From assembly GCF_003265705.1 (NCBI RefSeq), contig NW_020312827.1, positions 16,244,182 to 16,308,181 on the forward strand: a DNA stretch of 64,000 nucleotides, written 5' to 3'. Of this stretch, positions 45,220-55,120 are shown piece after piece. The stretch is from Callorhinus ursinus. Taxonomy: Eukaryota > Chordata > Mammalia > Carnivora > Otariidae. The first letter of the stretch is position 1. Each line of letters begins with the position of its first letter. Both the position numbers and the translations under genes were made by a program. The notes below the pieces were generated by a model. It saw nothing but the letters and a program-made list of their open reading frames with translations. It was not told where the DNA came from and ran no database searches.

Positions 45220-45254
<35 letters not shown>
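45146..45254. repeat. Compound TA/TC/CA expansion inside L1
   Basis: TA-rich units, then (TC)6, then about 15 CA units, placed between the L1 blocks AATATTTCACTA and CCACATCTTCTTTATCC. In the family this position is only a short TATATATAC-type spacer. Confidence 0.9.
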
Positions 45255-45258
<4 letters not shown>

Positions 45259-45589
45259 ACATCTTCTTTATCCATTCATCAGTTGATGGACAGTTGGGCT
45301 GTTTCAATATTTTGGCTATTATAGATAATGTTGTTATAAACATTGGGGTGCATGTATCTCATTGAATTAGTATTTTTGTATTCTTTGGGTAAGTGCCTAT
45401 TTCATTTTTAAGAGAATAATGTTCCAAAATTATAATACAATTTCCTGTTTCCAAAATTTATCAATAATTTTTGAACTCATTTATAATGGATTTTAAACCA
45501 TTACAATCATTATGCTCTTTGGTGTCCGAATTGTCCCATCTCTGTTAGGTGAGAGCTTTTTCAGACTGTGTCCTGGGTATTATCAAACT

Positions 45590-47695
45590 ATATCAGAATA
45601 TGAAGAAGAAATATTCCAAAATCTTTTTATGAAGTTAGAATAACATTCATATCAAAATCTGACAAGAAAATTATGAGAAAATAAAATAATAAAATATTAT
45701 CCCTTTGTACATAGATGTAAACTCATTCACAAAACATTAGCAAATCAAATCCATCGATATATAGTTAGCTAAAACAAGCAAAAAAGAAAAAAACAAAACA
45801 ACAACAACAAAAGTGAAAGTATAAATATTGGAAAGGAAAAGTCCAAACTCTTCATGCACAATTGGCATGATTATTCACATTATAATTCAATGATATATGC
45901 AAAAATTTATTATAACTTATATATGACTTTTTAACAAAGTTACAGGTATTAAGTAAATATACAATACTTACCTTTCTAGGTACCAGTAATGAGCAATTGA
46001 AAAATTTTTTGTGACATTACAATTCATAATTAGCATCAAAAAGCACAAAGTAAGTGGGGATAATTTTATTAAAAGAATACAAGACTACCATAATTAAAAT
46101 TTTACAAAAACAGTGTAGAGAAAAGTTAAATAAGACCTAAATGCAAACTGAAAGAATCACATTGCTGAGATGATAGCCTTCCTAAATTTGATGTATAGAT
46201 TTTACATAACTTCTTTTAAAATCATAAGAAGCTTTTTGTGTGTGTGTAGAAATTGACAAGTGAATTCTCTATTAGAAGTGAAAGGAAACTAGAAGAGCAA
46301 GAAACAATCACTGAAAAGAGTACCAGGACATGAATTCAGTTTATTTTAAACTACAGTAATTAAATCCGTGTAGCATTGCCATTATATCAGTGAAACAGAA
46401 CAAAGAGTCTAGAAATTAAGGTACACTTATCTGGTAAATCGAATTTTGGGAGGGTATAAAAAAAGTGAAGTGGATAAAGAAATTATTTTTAACAAAGAGT
46501 TTTGAAACAACTACATAATAATTTTAGATAAAAAAGAATCTCATACCTTACTTTACACCATACATAAATGTCAAATTGAGATTGAACATAAACTTAAGTG
46601 TAAAGCCTTAAACTATAAAATTTCTAGAAGAAACCATAGGAGAATATATTTACAGTCTTGCATTAATGCAAAACTTTCTTATGACTCAAAAAATGGAAAC
46701 CATAAAAAATTGATAAGTTAGTTCATTAAATTGATAATTTTCCATTCACGAAAAATCATACTTAAGAGGTGAAAGACATGAGGCATACTCTGGGAAAATA
46801 TTTTCAATACACATTCTGACAAAACTTATATTCAAATTATATAAAGAATTAAAAATTTAAAAATAGAGCACTCAATAAAAATAAGTGGGCCGAAATTTGA
46901 AAAGACACTTCACAAATAAGATAAGACTTATATACAAAATAAGATAACCCTTAAGTACTTTAAAGGATGCTTAGCATCATCAGCCATTAGGAAAAAGCAA
47001 TTAAAACAGTAATAAGATACCATTTTCCACCCACTAGAATGGATAAATTAAAAAGATTAATTCCAAATGTTGATGAAGATATGGAACAAATAGGGATCTC
47101 ATAAATCACTAGGAAAAGTGGAACATTATACAAAAATTTGGAATAAAAGTTAAGCAATTTTTTAACAACAACAACAACAAAAGTCATACATATACCCTTC
47201 CTATAACCCAGAAATTCTGCTTCTAGGTATTTACCCTGTAGAAATTAAACAAATACTGACAAAAAGGTTTGTACAAGAATGCTCACAGAAGCTTTGTTTA
47301 TAATGGCCCCAAACTGAAAATAATCCAAAATAATTCAAATCGATCGGCAAATTATGATACACTAATTAAACGGAATATAACAATAAGAAAAGAGTGTACT
47401 ACTTCTACACTGACAACATGGGTGAAAAATATTAACATAATATTCATGAAGGAAGCCAAGTCAAAAGAATATGGGCTATATGACTTCATTTGTATGAATT
47501 TTTAAAATATGAATAACTAAGCTATGGTGATATTAACCAGATCGGTGACTGCCTCTAAGGAGGGTAGGAGATTGACAAGGAAATTTCATAAAGAAACTCT
47601 CTTAGATTATGGACATTTCTAAATCATATTTGGATTAATGTATTTCAATGTATATAAGTTATTCTCAATAAAGAAACAATAAAAACTAATGCAAT
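45590..47695 (+). mobile_element. L1M ORF2 and 3' end remnant
   Basis: Reverse-transcriptase-region sequence (ACATTAGCAAATCAAATCCATCGATATATAG at about 45737) is followed, after an internal loss around 45775-45815, by GGAAAGGAAAAGTCCAAACTC. Later blocks are AAATTTCTAGAAGAAACCATAGGAG, TACCATTTTCCACCCACTAGAATGG, AATTCTGCTTCTAGGTATTTACCC and an AATAAAGAAACAATAAAA end. Several frames remain by chance. Disabled throughout. Confidence 0.8.
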
Positions 47696-47699
47696 AGAA

Positions 47700-48025
47700 A
47701 CTAAAAATATATAATAATTCAACCATCATAGATTCCCCCCCCAACCACTATAGATGTTTATTTCTCACACAGGTAACTTGAATTTATATCCTATATAAAG
47801 AACATGACTGTCCAAGGATGCGTGTCTACAGTTGGTGGGCAGTTTCCTTTCAAAGAGTGATTCAGGGATTCAAGTGTCTCCCATCTTAAGTTTCCCAGGC
47901 CCATTTTATCTATGCTTCAGTTATCTTCAACTTGTTGCTTTCATGTTTCTCATATTCATCTAACCTAACCTGACACACAGTAATATTAAATTCCAGGTTT
48001 GTTTCATAATTGGACTGAAGTCTTC
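47700..48025. other. Unassigned sequence
   Basis: ATGTTTATTTCTCACACAGG ... GTGATTCAGGGATTCAAGTGTCTCCCATC looks like part of an old interspersed repeat but I cannot name it. Confidence 0.35.
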
Positions 48026-48044
48026 ACAAGTTTCAGATGTTTAA

Positions 48045-48081
48045 GAGTCTCATGCTCTACCGACTGAGCTAGCCGGGCGCT
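48045..48081 (-). pseudogene. Tailless tRNA-Lys(CUU)-like 5'-half retropseudogene
   Basis: A 37-base insertion that on the minus strand reads AGC, then GCCCGGCTAGCTCAGTCGG, then TAGAGCATGAGACTC. This is the 5' half of a tRNA-Lys(CUU): acceptor strand, D arm with the polymerase III A box (TAGCTCAGTCGG), anticodon 5' stem, and the loop up to the first anticodon base. No anticodon 3' stem, T arm, CCA or A tail is present. ACAAGTTTCAGATGTTTAA at 48026-48044 is repeated exactly at 48082-48100, so it was inserted by target-site-duplicating retroposition. The adjoining TTAA also continues the tRNA loop, suggesting microhomology priming. The alternative source is the tRNA head of a related old SINE. 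Confidence 0.85.
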
Positions 48082-48100
48082 ACAAGTTTCAGATGTTTAA

Positions 48101-48492
48101 AATTATGACATAAAAATCCAAATAGTAGCACAATACCATACTTGAAAAAAATAAAACTATTTTGTGTTTTTACACTGAAATCATGCTGTTAATTTTTTCC
48201 CAATTATTATTTTCCTAATTAAAAAAAAAGTAACATGCTTAAGGTCTTGTAATGTAGACCTTAAAATAAGTCTAAATTGATTGAAGGTATTAATAAATGT
48301 TTCCTTAAACAACCTATTTTGGGTATGCCATCAGAGGATAAGTCTCAACTATGTTTTCCAGATTGACAGAAGGTTCTGGCAGCTTCTTTGATTGGAGATC
48401 CACGTAAGCCATTTATTTCCACCCAGTTACAAAGGTAGCCATTCATTTACCCAATACCTGTCCAGCTGCCTTTATCTAGGTATATATGTACT
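48101..48492. other. Intergenic sequence, no gene seen
   Basis: No recognised repeat between the tRNA-like insertion and the next SINE. Confidence 0.45.
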
Positions 48493-48680
48493 TTTTTTTA
48501 AAGATTTTATTTATTTATTTGACAGAGAGCAGGAGAGCACAAACAGGGGGAGCGGCAGAGGGAGAGGAGAAGCAGACTCCCAGCTGATCAGGGATCCCAA
48601 TTCAGACTAGATCCCAGGATCCTGGGATCATTACCTGAGCCCAAGGCAGACACTTAACTGACTGAGCCACCCAGGCCCCC
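48493..48680 (-). mobile_element. CAN-SINE
   Basis: Minus-strand copy: AAAGATTTTATTTATTTATTT, GAGCAGGAGAGCACAAACAG, GATCCCAGGATCCTGGGATC and GAGCCACCCAGGCCCCC. The flanks (TATATGTAC... and TATATGCATG...) suggest a diverged TSD. Confidence 0.96.
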
Positions 48681-49083
48681 TATATGCATGTTTTTAATTC
48701 TAATTAACCATCATTTCCCTTATCTTACGCATATAACTTCAGCTTTACACAGAGTGATACGGCATCATTGCTTCCCTGTCTTAAAAATGACCTGAAATTT
48801 AAATGCTAATTTTTCCTTCTCACGCCATCTAGCAGGATATAGCCACTTTGGCATTTGTGTAGAGTAATTTTGTCTTGCCCCTTGAAAACTCACTGCATCT
48901 TAAAGATGTATGTAGAGCTACCCACGTGAGTTACACTGTTAAGTCTCTGGGTTAGGACTTTAGCAAGAATTCTGTGCATGAGATTTTGCAGTGAATTACT
49001 TTCATATATAGTATACAAATTCAAAGCCTGATTACTATTACTTTATGGAAAACAGGACATCTTTAAAAATATTTTCTAAATAT
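48681..49083. other. Intergenic sequence, no gene seen
   Basis: No recognised repeat or exon. Confidence 0.4.
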
Positions 49084-49297
49084 ATATATATTTATTTATT
49101 TATTTATTTAAGATTTTATTTATTTATTTGACAGAGAGAGACACAGCGAGAGATGGAACGCAAGAAGGGGGAGTGGGAGAGGGAGAAACAGGCTTCCCGT
49201 TGAGCAGGGAGCCCAATGCGGGGCTAGATCCCAGGACCCTGGGATCATGACCTGAGCCGAAGGGATACCCTTAATGACTGAGCCACCCAGGGGCCCC
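49084..49297 (-). mobile_element. CAN-SINE with (ATTT)n-expanded tail
   Basis: Minus-strand copy: TA-rich then TTTATTTATTTATTTATTTA tail complement, GGGGGAGTGGGAGAGGGAGA, GATCCCAGGACCCTGGGATC and GAGCCACCCAGGGGCCCC. TTCTAAATAT occurs at 49074-49083 and 49298-49307. Confidence 0.96.
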
Positions 49298-49399
49298 TTC
49301 TAAATATTTTTAATCTTCCCTGTGAATCTCATTTCCAATGTGGAAGGCACTTTATCTTCTAAAAACCTATGAATTAAGCTTGGGATGGAAGAATGTTCT

Positions 49400-49595
49400 C
49401 AGTGAAGATCATTAAACTAATAAGTATGATGACTGACACATATATTTTATAGGTAAGTAAACTGTGTAAGCATAGTAGTTTAAGGAACTTGCCGCAGTAA
49501 ATAGAAAAATGTTGAAGACAGGATTTGAACCAAATGTTTCCTGAGTCCAAAGCTCCTGATCTTAATATCACACTAATATATCTCCCACACCAAAT
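49400..49595 (-). mobile_element. MIR SINE
   Basis: TTTTATAGGTAAGTAAACTGTGTAAGCATAGTAGTTTAAGGAACTTGCC and GACAGGATTTGAACCAAATG ... GAGTCCAAAGCTCCTGATCTTAA follow the MIR complement well, covering most of the element. Confidence 0.8.
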
Positions 49596-50999
49596 GGTAC
49601 ACTGTAATGAATTACAAGTAAGGTAATGGAATGACATTTCACATGAAGTATCACAATGTCCTTACTTCGTATTTTTAATATTTAATTTCTGTCTTTGTTT
49701 TCTTTTAATTTGAAATCACTCAAACAATTAAAATGGCACCCAATGGCTCACCACTCTTCAAAATTCTAACTGAACAATAGTGCCTTTGATCTGACATTTT
49801 CATTGCCTACAATGTATTTATAAAACTAAACACTTCCGTAATCTTTCACTCAGTAGTTGCAAACAGCTATGATTGCTAATAACTTTATTCAATATATACC
49901 AGACAAAGGGGAATTTCAACTCTTAACTCTTAAGTTTCAGCTATTTTTGAATTGCCTTTGTGTCAGAGAACTCTACCTTAAATTGCTTTTAAAGTAGAAA
50001 ATATACACTGTCTCCTCTCACATAATTCAAAAGTAGTTTAAAGTTATACTTCTCAAAAAGAGAAAAATGACAAGGGAGCTGTGATCAGGTCTTTGTAGTC
50101 TGTCCAAAGGAACATAATTTGAATTTTTTTTTTTTTTTTTTTCTGGAGAGGAAGAATCTATGGTACAAGTGTTTGGAGAAAGTTAGCTACAGTCTCTGCT
50201 GTCATAAATATAATGTTTGTGTGGTATTAGGAGATCCTGTAAAGGGCAGCACTAAATTATAGTGTGAGGTGAAATGTAATAGCTGGAGAAGAGCTTGATC
50301 TTGAATGGCTGGGATCCAAGTTTCCAAGTTACTATTACCCACAAAATGTTATCCATTCAAGCTGTCTTCTTTCAGTTCAGGAGGCAAATTAGATCACCAT
50401 TTCATGACCTTGATACATTCACACCTTATTCATGGAAATATTGTCACTGTAGTGGTTTAACATATTGTCTCAAAGAGGTGCTTGTCATTAGTCAATTTTA
50501 GCAGAGGCCACTTAGTTTTACTGTGTCCTCTGGTCAAAGACTTAACCCATAACTCAGAGACCCAAAACACAGGCAATAATTTGGAGGGAAGATACAAACT
50601 TCAATTCTTTGTGGAAGGGTGGGAAGCAGTTCAAAGTTGTACTTCCATCAAATAGAATGAATGCAAACTAGCACATGGTATGTGTCCACAAGTATTGGTT
50701 TAATGAACAGAAAGCACATACTAAAGAATGGGGATTTCATATGTACAGGGAGCATATATCTATTGAACACCTCTAATTTGCAGAGATAGATGAAATATAA
50801 CAGTGCTTGTTTAATGTTTTCAAACTGTGTTTTTGTTAAATATTCTATCTTTGGGGCTCAGAAACTTGGGTCTAAAAAAAGACATATCTGAAATATTACC
50901 ATACATCTTTTTGAAAAATAAATATTTTGGAAACATAAGTAGGGAGCAATTAATTCTACCTGCAGAGAGCCACCAGGAACCCTTCATAGTAAAAGTATT
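49596..50999. other. Intergenic sequence, no gene seen
   Basis: AT-rich, with a T-run at about 50127-50142. Frames at 50295-50501 and the opposing pair 50820-51134 / 50827-51030 have no domain. Confidence 0.45.
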
Positions 51000-51350
51000 A
51001 CTACCTCTGATAGTGGAGATGCACACATGACATTGCATAATTAGAAGGGAGTTGCTAGACAGAGAGAATAGTGTAGGGACATTCCGGATAGGAGAGAAAA
51101 TATATCCAAAGGCACGGAAGGTGTAAGAAAGCAAGTCTCTGCAGGGCCTTAGGGGAAATTCAAAGTTTAAATTCTGAACTGTGTTTAGAGTGAAGAGAGG
51201 GGAGAAAATGAAAAAGAAACAGGGATTTAAGTTTCTGTTGTAGATTATAATAAAATTAATGAATTAGAGGATTATCAATAGTTTTTAAGCTAAGGTTTGG
51301 CATGATCATATTTCTGTTTTAAAAAGAATCCTAGCAGCAAGTGAGAGATG
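51000..51350 (-). mobile_element. L2 LINE fragment
   Basis: GTAGGGACATTCCGGATAGGAG ... CAAAGGCACGGAAGGTG ... GCAGGGCCTTAGGGG ... TTGGCATGATCATATTTCTGTTTTAAAAAGAATCCTAGCAGC follows the L2 complement (…ggatcactctggctgc ending the block). Confidence 0.6.
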
Positions 51351-52374
51351 GGATTAAAAATAAACAAATAAATAAAAATAAAACAAAAACTGGAGGCAGC
51401 AGGGTCAGATAGGAGGTATCATCTACTATCAAATGGATTCATGTAGTGAGTTCATATAATGTCCCTTCAAATGGGAGTCCTAATTTTCATGTAGTATGCT
51501 GTCAGCAATACATGGAAGATTAATATGTAAAACCCGGGTTCCAACATGCAGACCCTTTTCTACATCTCTTTCCAGAGTAGGACTGCTAGAATAGACAAAT
51601 TAAGGCAATTTAATCTTAGACTATATCGTTTTCTAGATGTGCTTGAAGAAAAGAAACACAAAGTGTGAGTGAACCTCCTGACAGTAAATTACAGAAAAAG
51701 TGTAGAGAAAAGCCTGCACAAAGGCTTGAGCTGTGCTGGTAGGTGGAAGAATAACATCACCAGGGCAAATGTGAGCAATACGTTGAAATCCAAATGAGTG
51801 AGATTAGAAGTTTCTATTCTACTATTTAACATTAGATGATGGATGTATTAGGTACTTGTGTTTTTACATTTTTTGAATCAAGGCATTGACTTTTGGGATG
51901 GTCAGAAAGACTCAAATGAATGCAGAACATAGAGCATCCTATGTATGCCTTTTCTGAATTCTATAAATGATGTTCCTTCTATCAGCTTTACAAATTGATG
52001 ATGTTCATAAGCTGGGTGAGAGAGAAAGACATACCCTCTTAAGCAAAAAGCTCTCTGCTGCTTGGAAGGAAACAGCTTCAGGGTGAATCTGGCTTAAAAT
52101 GATTTGCTTTATGGAGGAAATTCTGAGGATCAGACTCAGGGTTTCAAATGCTTATAGTTTTGTAAGATTATTTTATTTTAAATGGCCAAGTGCTTCTTCC
52201 AATAAGAGCTGGTGAAATATTTTGAGTGGTTTAAGTTTTAATCTGCCAAAAAAAAAAAAAAGAGTCTACCCTTTGTGTCAAGTAACAACAAAGATATACA
52301 AATCTTAACATCAAAAATTTTTAATTCCAATAATTCCAAGTTCCAAATTTTAACATCCTAGAAGAATGTTCACC
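51351..52374. other. Intergenic sequence, no gene seen
   Basis: (AAAT)n-like tract at 51356-51388 and an A-run at about 52249-52262. Otherwise unassigned. Confidence 0.45.
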
Positions 52375-52775
52375 ATTAATAGCATGTTTGCATCGATGAG
52401 CAATTGTAAATTACATACATACGCATCATTTGGAAATTATATAAATAAATTATGGCATGCTCATATAATGAAATTCTAAAATGATAATTAGATCTCTCTG
52501 TGTGTGTATATCTGTATCTATATATAGAAATATATTCATAAATACAGAACTTTTAGTGAAAAAAGCAATAGGCAAAATGATATGTACAATACTAAATCAA
52601 TTACAAGTATATTCAAAGCAGCAAAAATATAGGTTGTTGGAGATGTCTACCTATAAAAATATGAATCATAGGGACACTCACCAACTTGAAGATAATTGTT
52701 GCCTCTTGGGAGAAAGAGACACAATTGGGATAAGTTGAATAATGGCTATTACTAATGTTTGTCTATTTAAACAAA
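52375..52775 (+). mobile_element. L1M 3' end fragment
   Basis: AATAAATTATGGCATGCTCATATAATGAAATTCTAAAATGATAATTAGATCTCTCTG, TAGTGAAAAAAGCAATAGGC, AAAATGATATGTACAATAC and TGTTGCCTCTTGGGAGAAAG follow the 3' end of old L1M (ataaattatggtacatcc … gtgaaaaaagcaag … ggttacctctgggagg). The frame at 52481-52738 is chance. Confidence 0.65.
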
Positions 52776-53098
52776 AATGACCTGAAACTTACAACGGCAC
52801 TAAATTCATATCTTTCAATAGTCACCCTGAATGTAAATGCGCTAAATACCCCAAGCAAAAGACACAGGGTATCAGATTGGATAAAAAAACAAGACCCATT
52901 GATATTCTATCTGCAAGAGACTCATTTTAGAGCCAAAGACACCTCCAGATTTAAAGTGAGGGTGTGGAAAACCATTTACCATGCTAATGGACATCAAAAG
53001 ATTGGGGTGGCAATTTTTATATCAGGCAAATTAGATTTTAAACCAAAGACTATAAGAGATGGGGAAAGACACTATCTCATACTTAAAGGGTCTATCCA
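52755..53098 (+). pseudogene. L1 ORF2 endonuclease-domain remnant
   Basis: Frame +3 reads SIVTLNVNALNTPSKRHRV, then a short gap and LQETHFRAKDTSRFKVRVWK, the N-terminal part of the APE-like endonuclease that nicks target DNA during L1 retroposition. The Asn of the LNVN motif and the Glu of QETH (N14 and E43 by human L1 numbering) are kept. After the SINE, LTILNIY continues to about 53338, where the domain stops before its D145, D205 and H230 equivalents. The first 15 residues of the open frame are upstream L1M sequence, not ORF2. Dead by deletion and SINE insertion. Confidence 0.85.
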
Positions 53099-53297
53099 AG
53101 GGTGCCTGGGTGGCTCAGTTATTAAGCATCTGCCTTCAGTTCAGGTCATGGTCCCAGGGTCCTGGGATTGAGCCCCACGTCGGGCTCCCTGCTCTGGGAA
53201 GCCTGCTTCTCCTTCTCCCACTCCCCTGCTTGTGTTCCCTTTCTCACTGTGTCTCTCTCTGTCAAATAAATAAATAAATATAATCTTAAAAAAAAGG
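53099..53297 (+). mobile_element. CAN-SINE inside L1 ORF2
   Basis: GGGTGCCTGGGTGGCTCAGTT, GGTCCCAGGGTCCTGGGATTG, CCCACTCCCCTGCTTGTG and TCAAATAAATAAATAAATATAATC. GGGTCTATCCA flanks both ends (53088-53098 and 53298-53308), and the L1 sequence resumes correctly after it. Confidence 0.98.
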
Positions 53298-53338
53298 GGG
53301 TCTATCCACCAAGAAGATCTAACAATTTTAAATATCTA

Positions 53339-53772
53339 TTGGATCCAACAGTGCATTAAAAGGATTACTCACCACGACCAAGAGGGATTTATTCCTGGGC
53401 TGCAAGGTTGGTTCAACATTCACAAATCAATCACTGTGATACAATACATTAATAAAAGAAAGAACAAGAACTATATGATCCTCTCAATAGATGCAGCAGA
53501 AGCATTTGACAAAGTACAGCATCCTTTCTTGGTTAGTGTAGGGATAGAGGGTACATACCTCAATATCATAAAAGCCCTCTATGAAAAACCCACAGTGAGT
53601 ATCCTTCTCAATGGGGAAAAACTGAGGGCTTTCCCTCTAAGGTCAGGAACATGGCAGGATGTCCATTATCACCACTGCTATTCAACATAGTACTAGAAGT
53701 CCTAGCCTCAGCAATCAGACAACAACACCAACAACAAAAAATAAAAATAAAAAGCATCTGAATCGATGGTCA
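53339..53772 (+). pseudogene. L1 ORF2 reverse-transcriptase fragment
   Basis: Frame reads [19 protein letters not shown] then [15 protein letters not shown], the reverse-transcriptase fingers and motif A; motif A carries the first catalytic Asp. At about 53655 a one-base loss shifts the frame in the conserved 'GTRQGCPLSP' box, and the second deletion at about 53772 removes the FADD box. Without the ADD aspartates this could not polymerise even if translated. Confidence 0.85.
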
Positions 53773-54680
53773 GCTAATCTTCCACAAAGCAGGAAGGAGT
53801 GTCCAGTGGAAAAAGGAGAGTGTCTTCAACAAATGGTGTTGGGAAAATTGGACAGCCACATGCAGAAGAATGAAACTGGACCATTTCCTTATACCACACA
53901 CAAAAATAGACTCAAAATTGATGAAAGACCTAAGTGTGAGACAGAAATCCATCAAAATCCTTGAGGAGAACACAACCTCTTTGACCTCAGCTGCAGCAAC
54001 TTCTTCCTAGAAACATCGCCAAAGGCAAGGGAAGCAAAGGCAAAAATGAACTATTGGGACATCATCAAGATAAAAACTTTTGCCCAGCAAAGGAAACAGT
54101 CAACAAAACCAAAAGACAGAATAGGAGAAGATATTTGCAAATGACATATCAGATAAAGGACTAGTATCCAAAATCTATAAAGAACTTATCAAACTCAACC
54201 CAGGGAACAAAAAATCCAGTCAAGAAATAGGCAGAAGCTATGAACAGACATTTCTGTAAAGAAGACATCCAAATGGCTAACAGGTGCATGAAAAAGTGTT
54301 CAACATCACTTGGCATCAGGGAAATCCAAATCAAAATCACAATGAGATACCACCTCACACCAGTCAGAATGGCTAAAATTAACAAGTCAGGAAATGACAG
54401 GTGTTGGCGAGGATTTGGAGGAAGGGGAACCCTCCTACACTGTTGGTGGGAAGGCAAGCTGGTGAAAGCCACTCTGGAAAACAATATGGAGATTCCTCAG
54501 AAAGTTGAAAATAGAGCTATGCTACAACCCAGCAATTGCACTACTGGGATTTTACTGCAAAGATACAAATGTAGTGATCCTAAGGGGCACCTGCACCCCA
54601 AAGTTTATAGCAACAGTGTTCACAATAGCCACACTATGGAAAGAACCTAGATGTCCATCAACAGATGAATGGATAAAGAA
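53773..54680 (+). pseudogene. L1 ORF2 C-terminal remnant
   Basis: Continues at the ORF2 C-terminal region ([24 protein letters not shown] sequence). It passes several stops and resumes open at 54240-54650 with [20 protein letters not shown], the conserved segment that precedes the C-terminal cysteine-rich domain. Frameshifts at several points; no function expected. Confidence 0.85.
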
Positions 54681-54686
54681 GATGTG

Positions 54687-54688
<2 letters not shown>

Positions 54689-54729
<41 letters not shown>
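54689..54729. repeat. (AC)n microsatellite inside L1
   Basis: About 20 AC units between the L1 blocks GATGTGGT and AGGAATATTATGCAGCC, at the same L1 position as the expansion at 45146-45254. Likely polymorphic in length. Confidence 0.97.
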
Positions 54730-54731
<2 letters not shown>

Positions 54732-55120
54732 AATATTATGCAGCCATCAAAAATGAAATCCGGCTATTTGCAATGACGTGGCTGGAAGTAGAAGGTATTA
54801 TGCTAAGCGAAATAAGTCAATCAGAGAAACACAATTATCATATGATCTCGCTAATATGAGGAATTTGAAAAACAGGACAGAGAATCATAGGGAAAGGGAG
54901 GGGAAAATGAAACAAGACAAAACCAGAGAGGGAAACAAACAATAAGAGACTCTTAATCTCAGGAAACAAACTGAGGGTTTCTGGAGTGGAGGGGGGTGGG
55001 AGAGATAGGGTGGCTTGGTGATGGAGGGTATGTGCTATGGTGAGCGCTGTGAATTGTGTAAGACTGATGAATCACAGACCTGTACCTCTGAAACAAATAA
55101 TACATTATATGTTAATTAAA

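Larger units (their letters stand above)
44700..45405 (-). mobile_element. Carnivore L1 3' end, minus strand
   Basis: AAATTCCAGTTAGTTAACATACAGTGTAAAATTAG is the complement of the L1 3' terminus. TCCACATATAAGTGAAATCATATG, CACTGCAATGGCAAGATTTCATTC, CACATCTTCTTTATCCATTCATCAG and AACATTGGGGTGCATGTATC continue into ORF2. Same family as the copies at 32115 and 52780. Contains several simple-sequence expansions. Confidence 0.9.
52780..55120 (+). mobile_element. Carnivore L1 with two internal deletions and a SINE
   Basis: One L1 in the plus sense: the start of ORF2 (endonuclease), a jump near 53338 into the reverse-transcriptase domain, a second jump near 53772 to the C-terminal region, then a near-consensus ORF2 end and 3' UTR (CATATGATCTCGCTAATATGAGGAATTTG; TCTTAATCTCAGGAAACAAACTGAGGG) to the terminal AATAATACATTATATGTTAATTAAAAAA. 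The SINE at 53099 lies in the endonuclease part. It lacks the 5' UTR, ORF1 and the catalytic ADD box. Confidence 0.92.

Noticed and set aside
48045..48081. A functional tRNA-Lys gene
   Set aside because: Only the 5' half is present. There is no B box, T arm or 3' acceptor strand and no terminator in the right place.
53059..53277. 72-codon frame reading GAWVAQLL
   Set aside because: Translation of the CAN-SINE at 53099-53297, fused by chance to L1 sequence.
52780..53772. Possibility that the L1 jumps are spliced introns (a spliced retroposed L1)
   Set aside because: The sequence at the first junction does not fit a GT...AG exon join as I recall the consensus, and the second junction lies in low-complexity A-rich sequence. 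Plain deletions are simpler.
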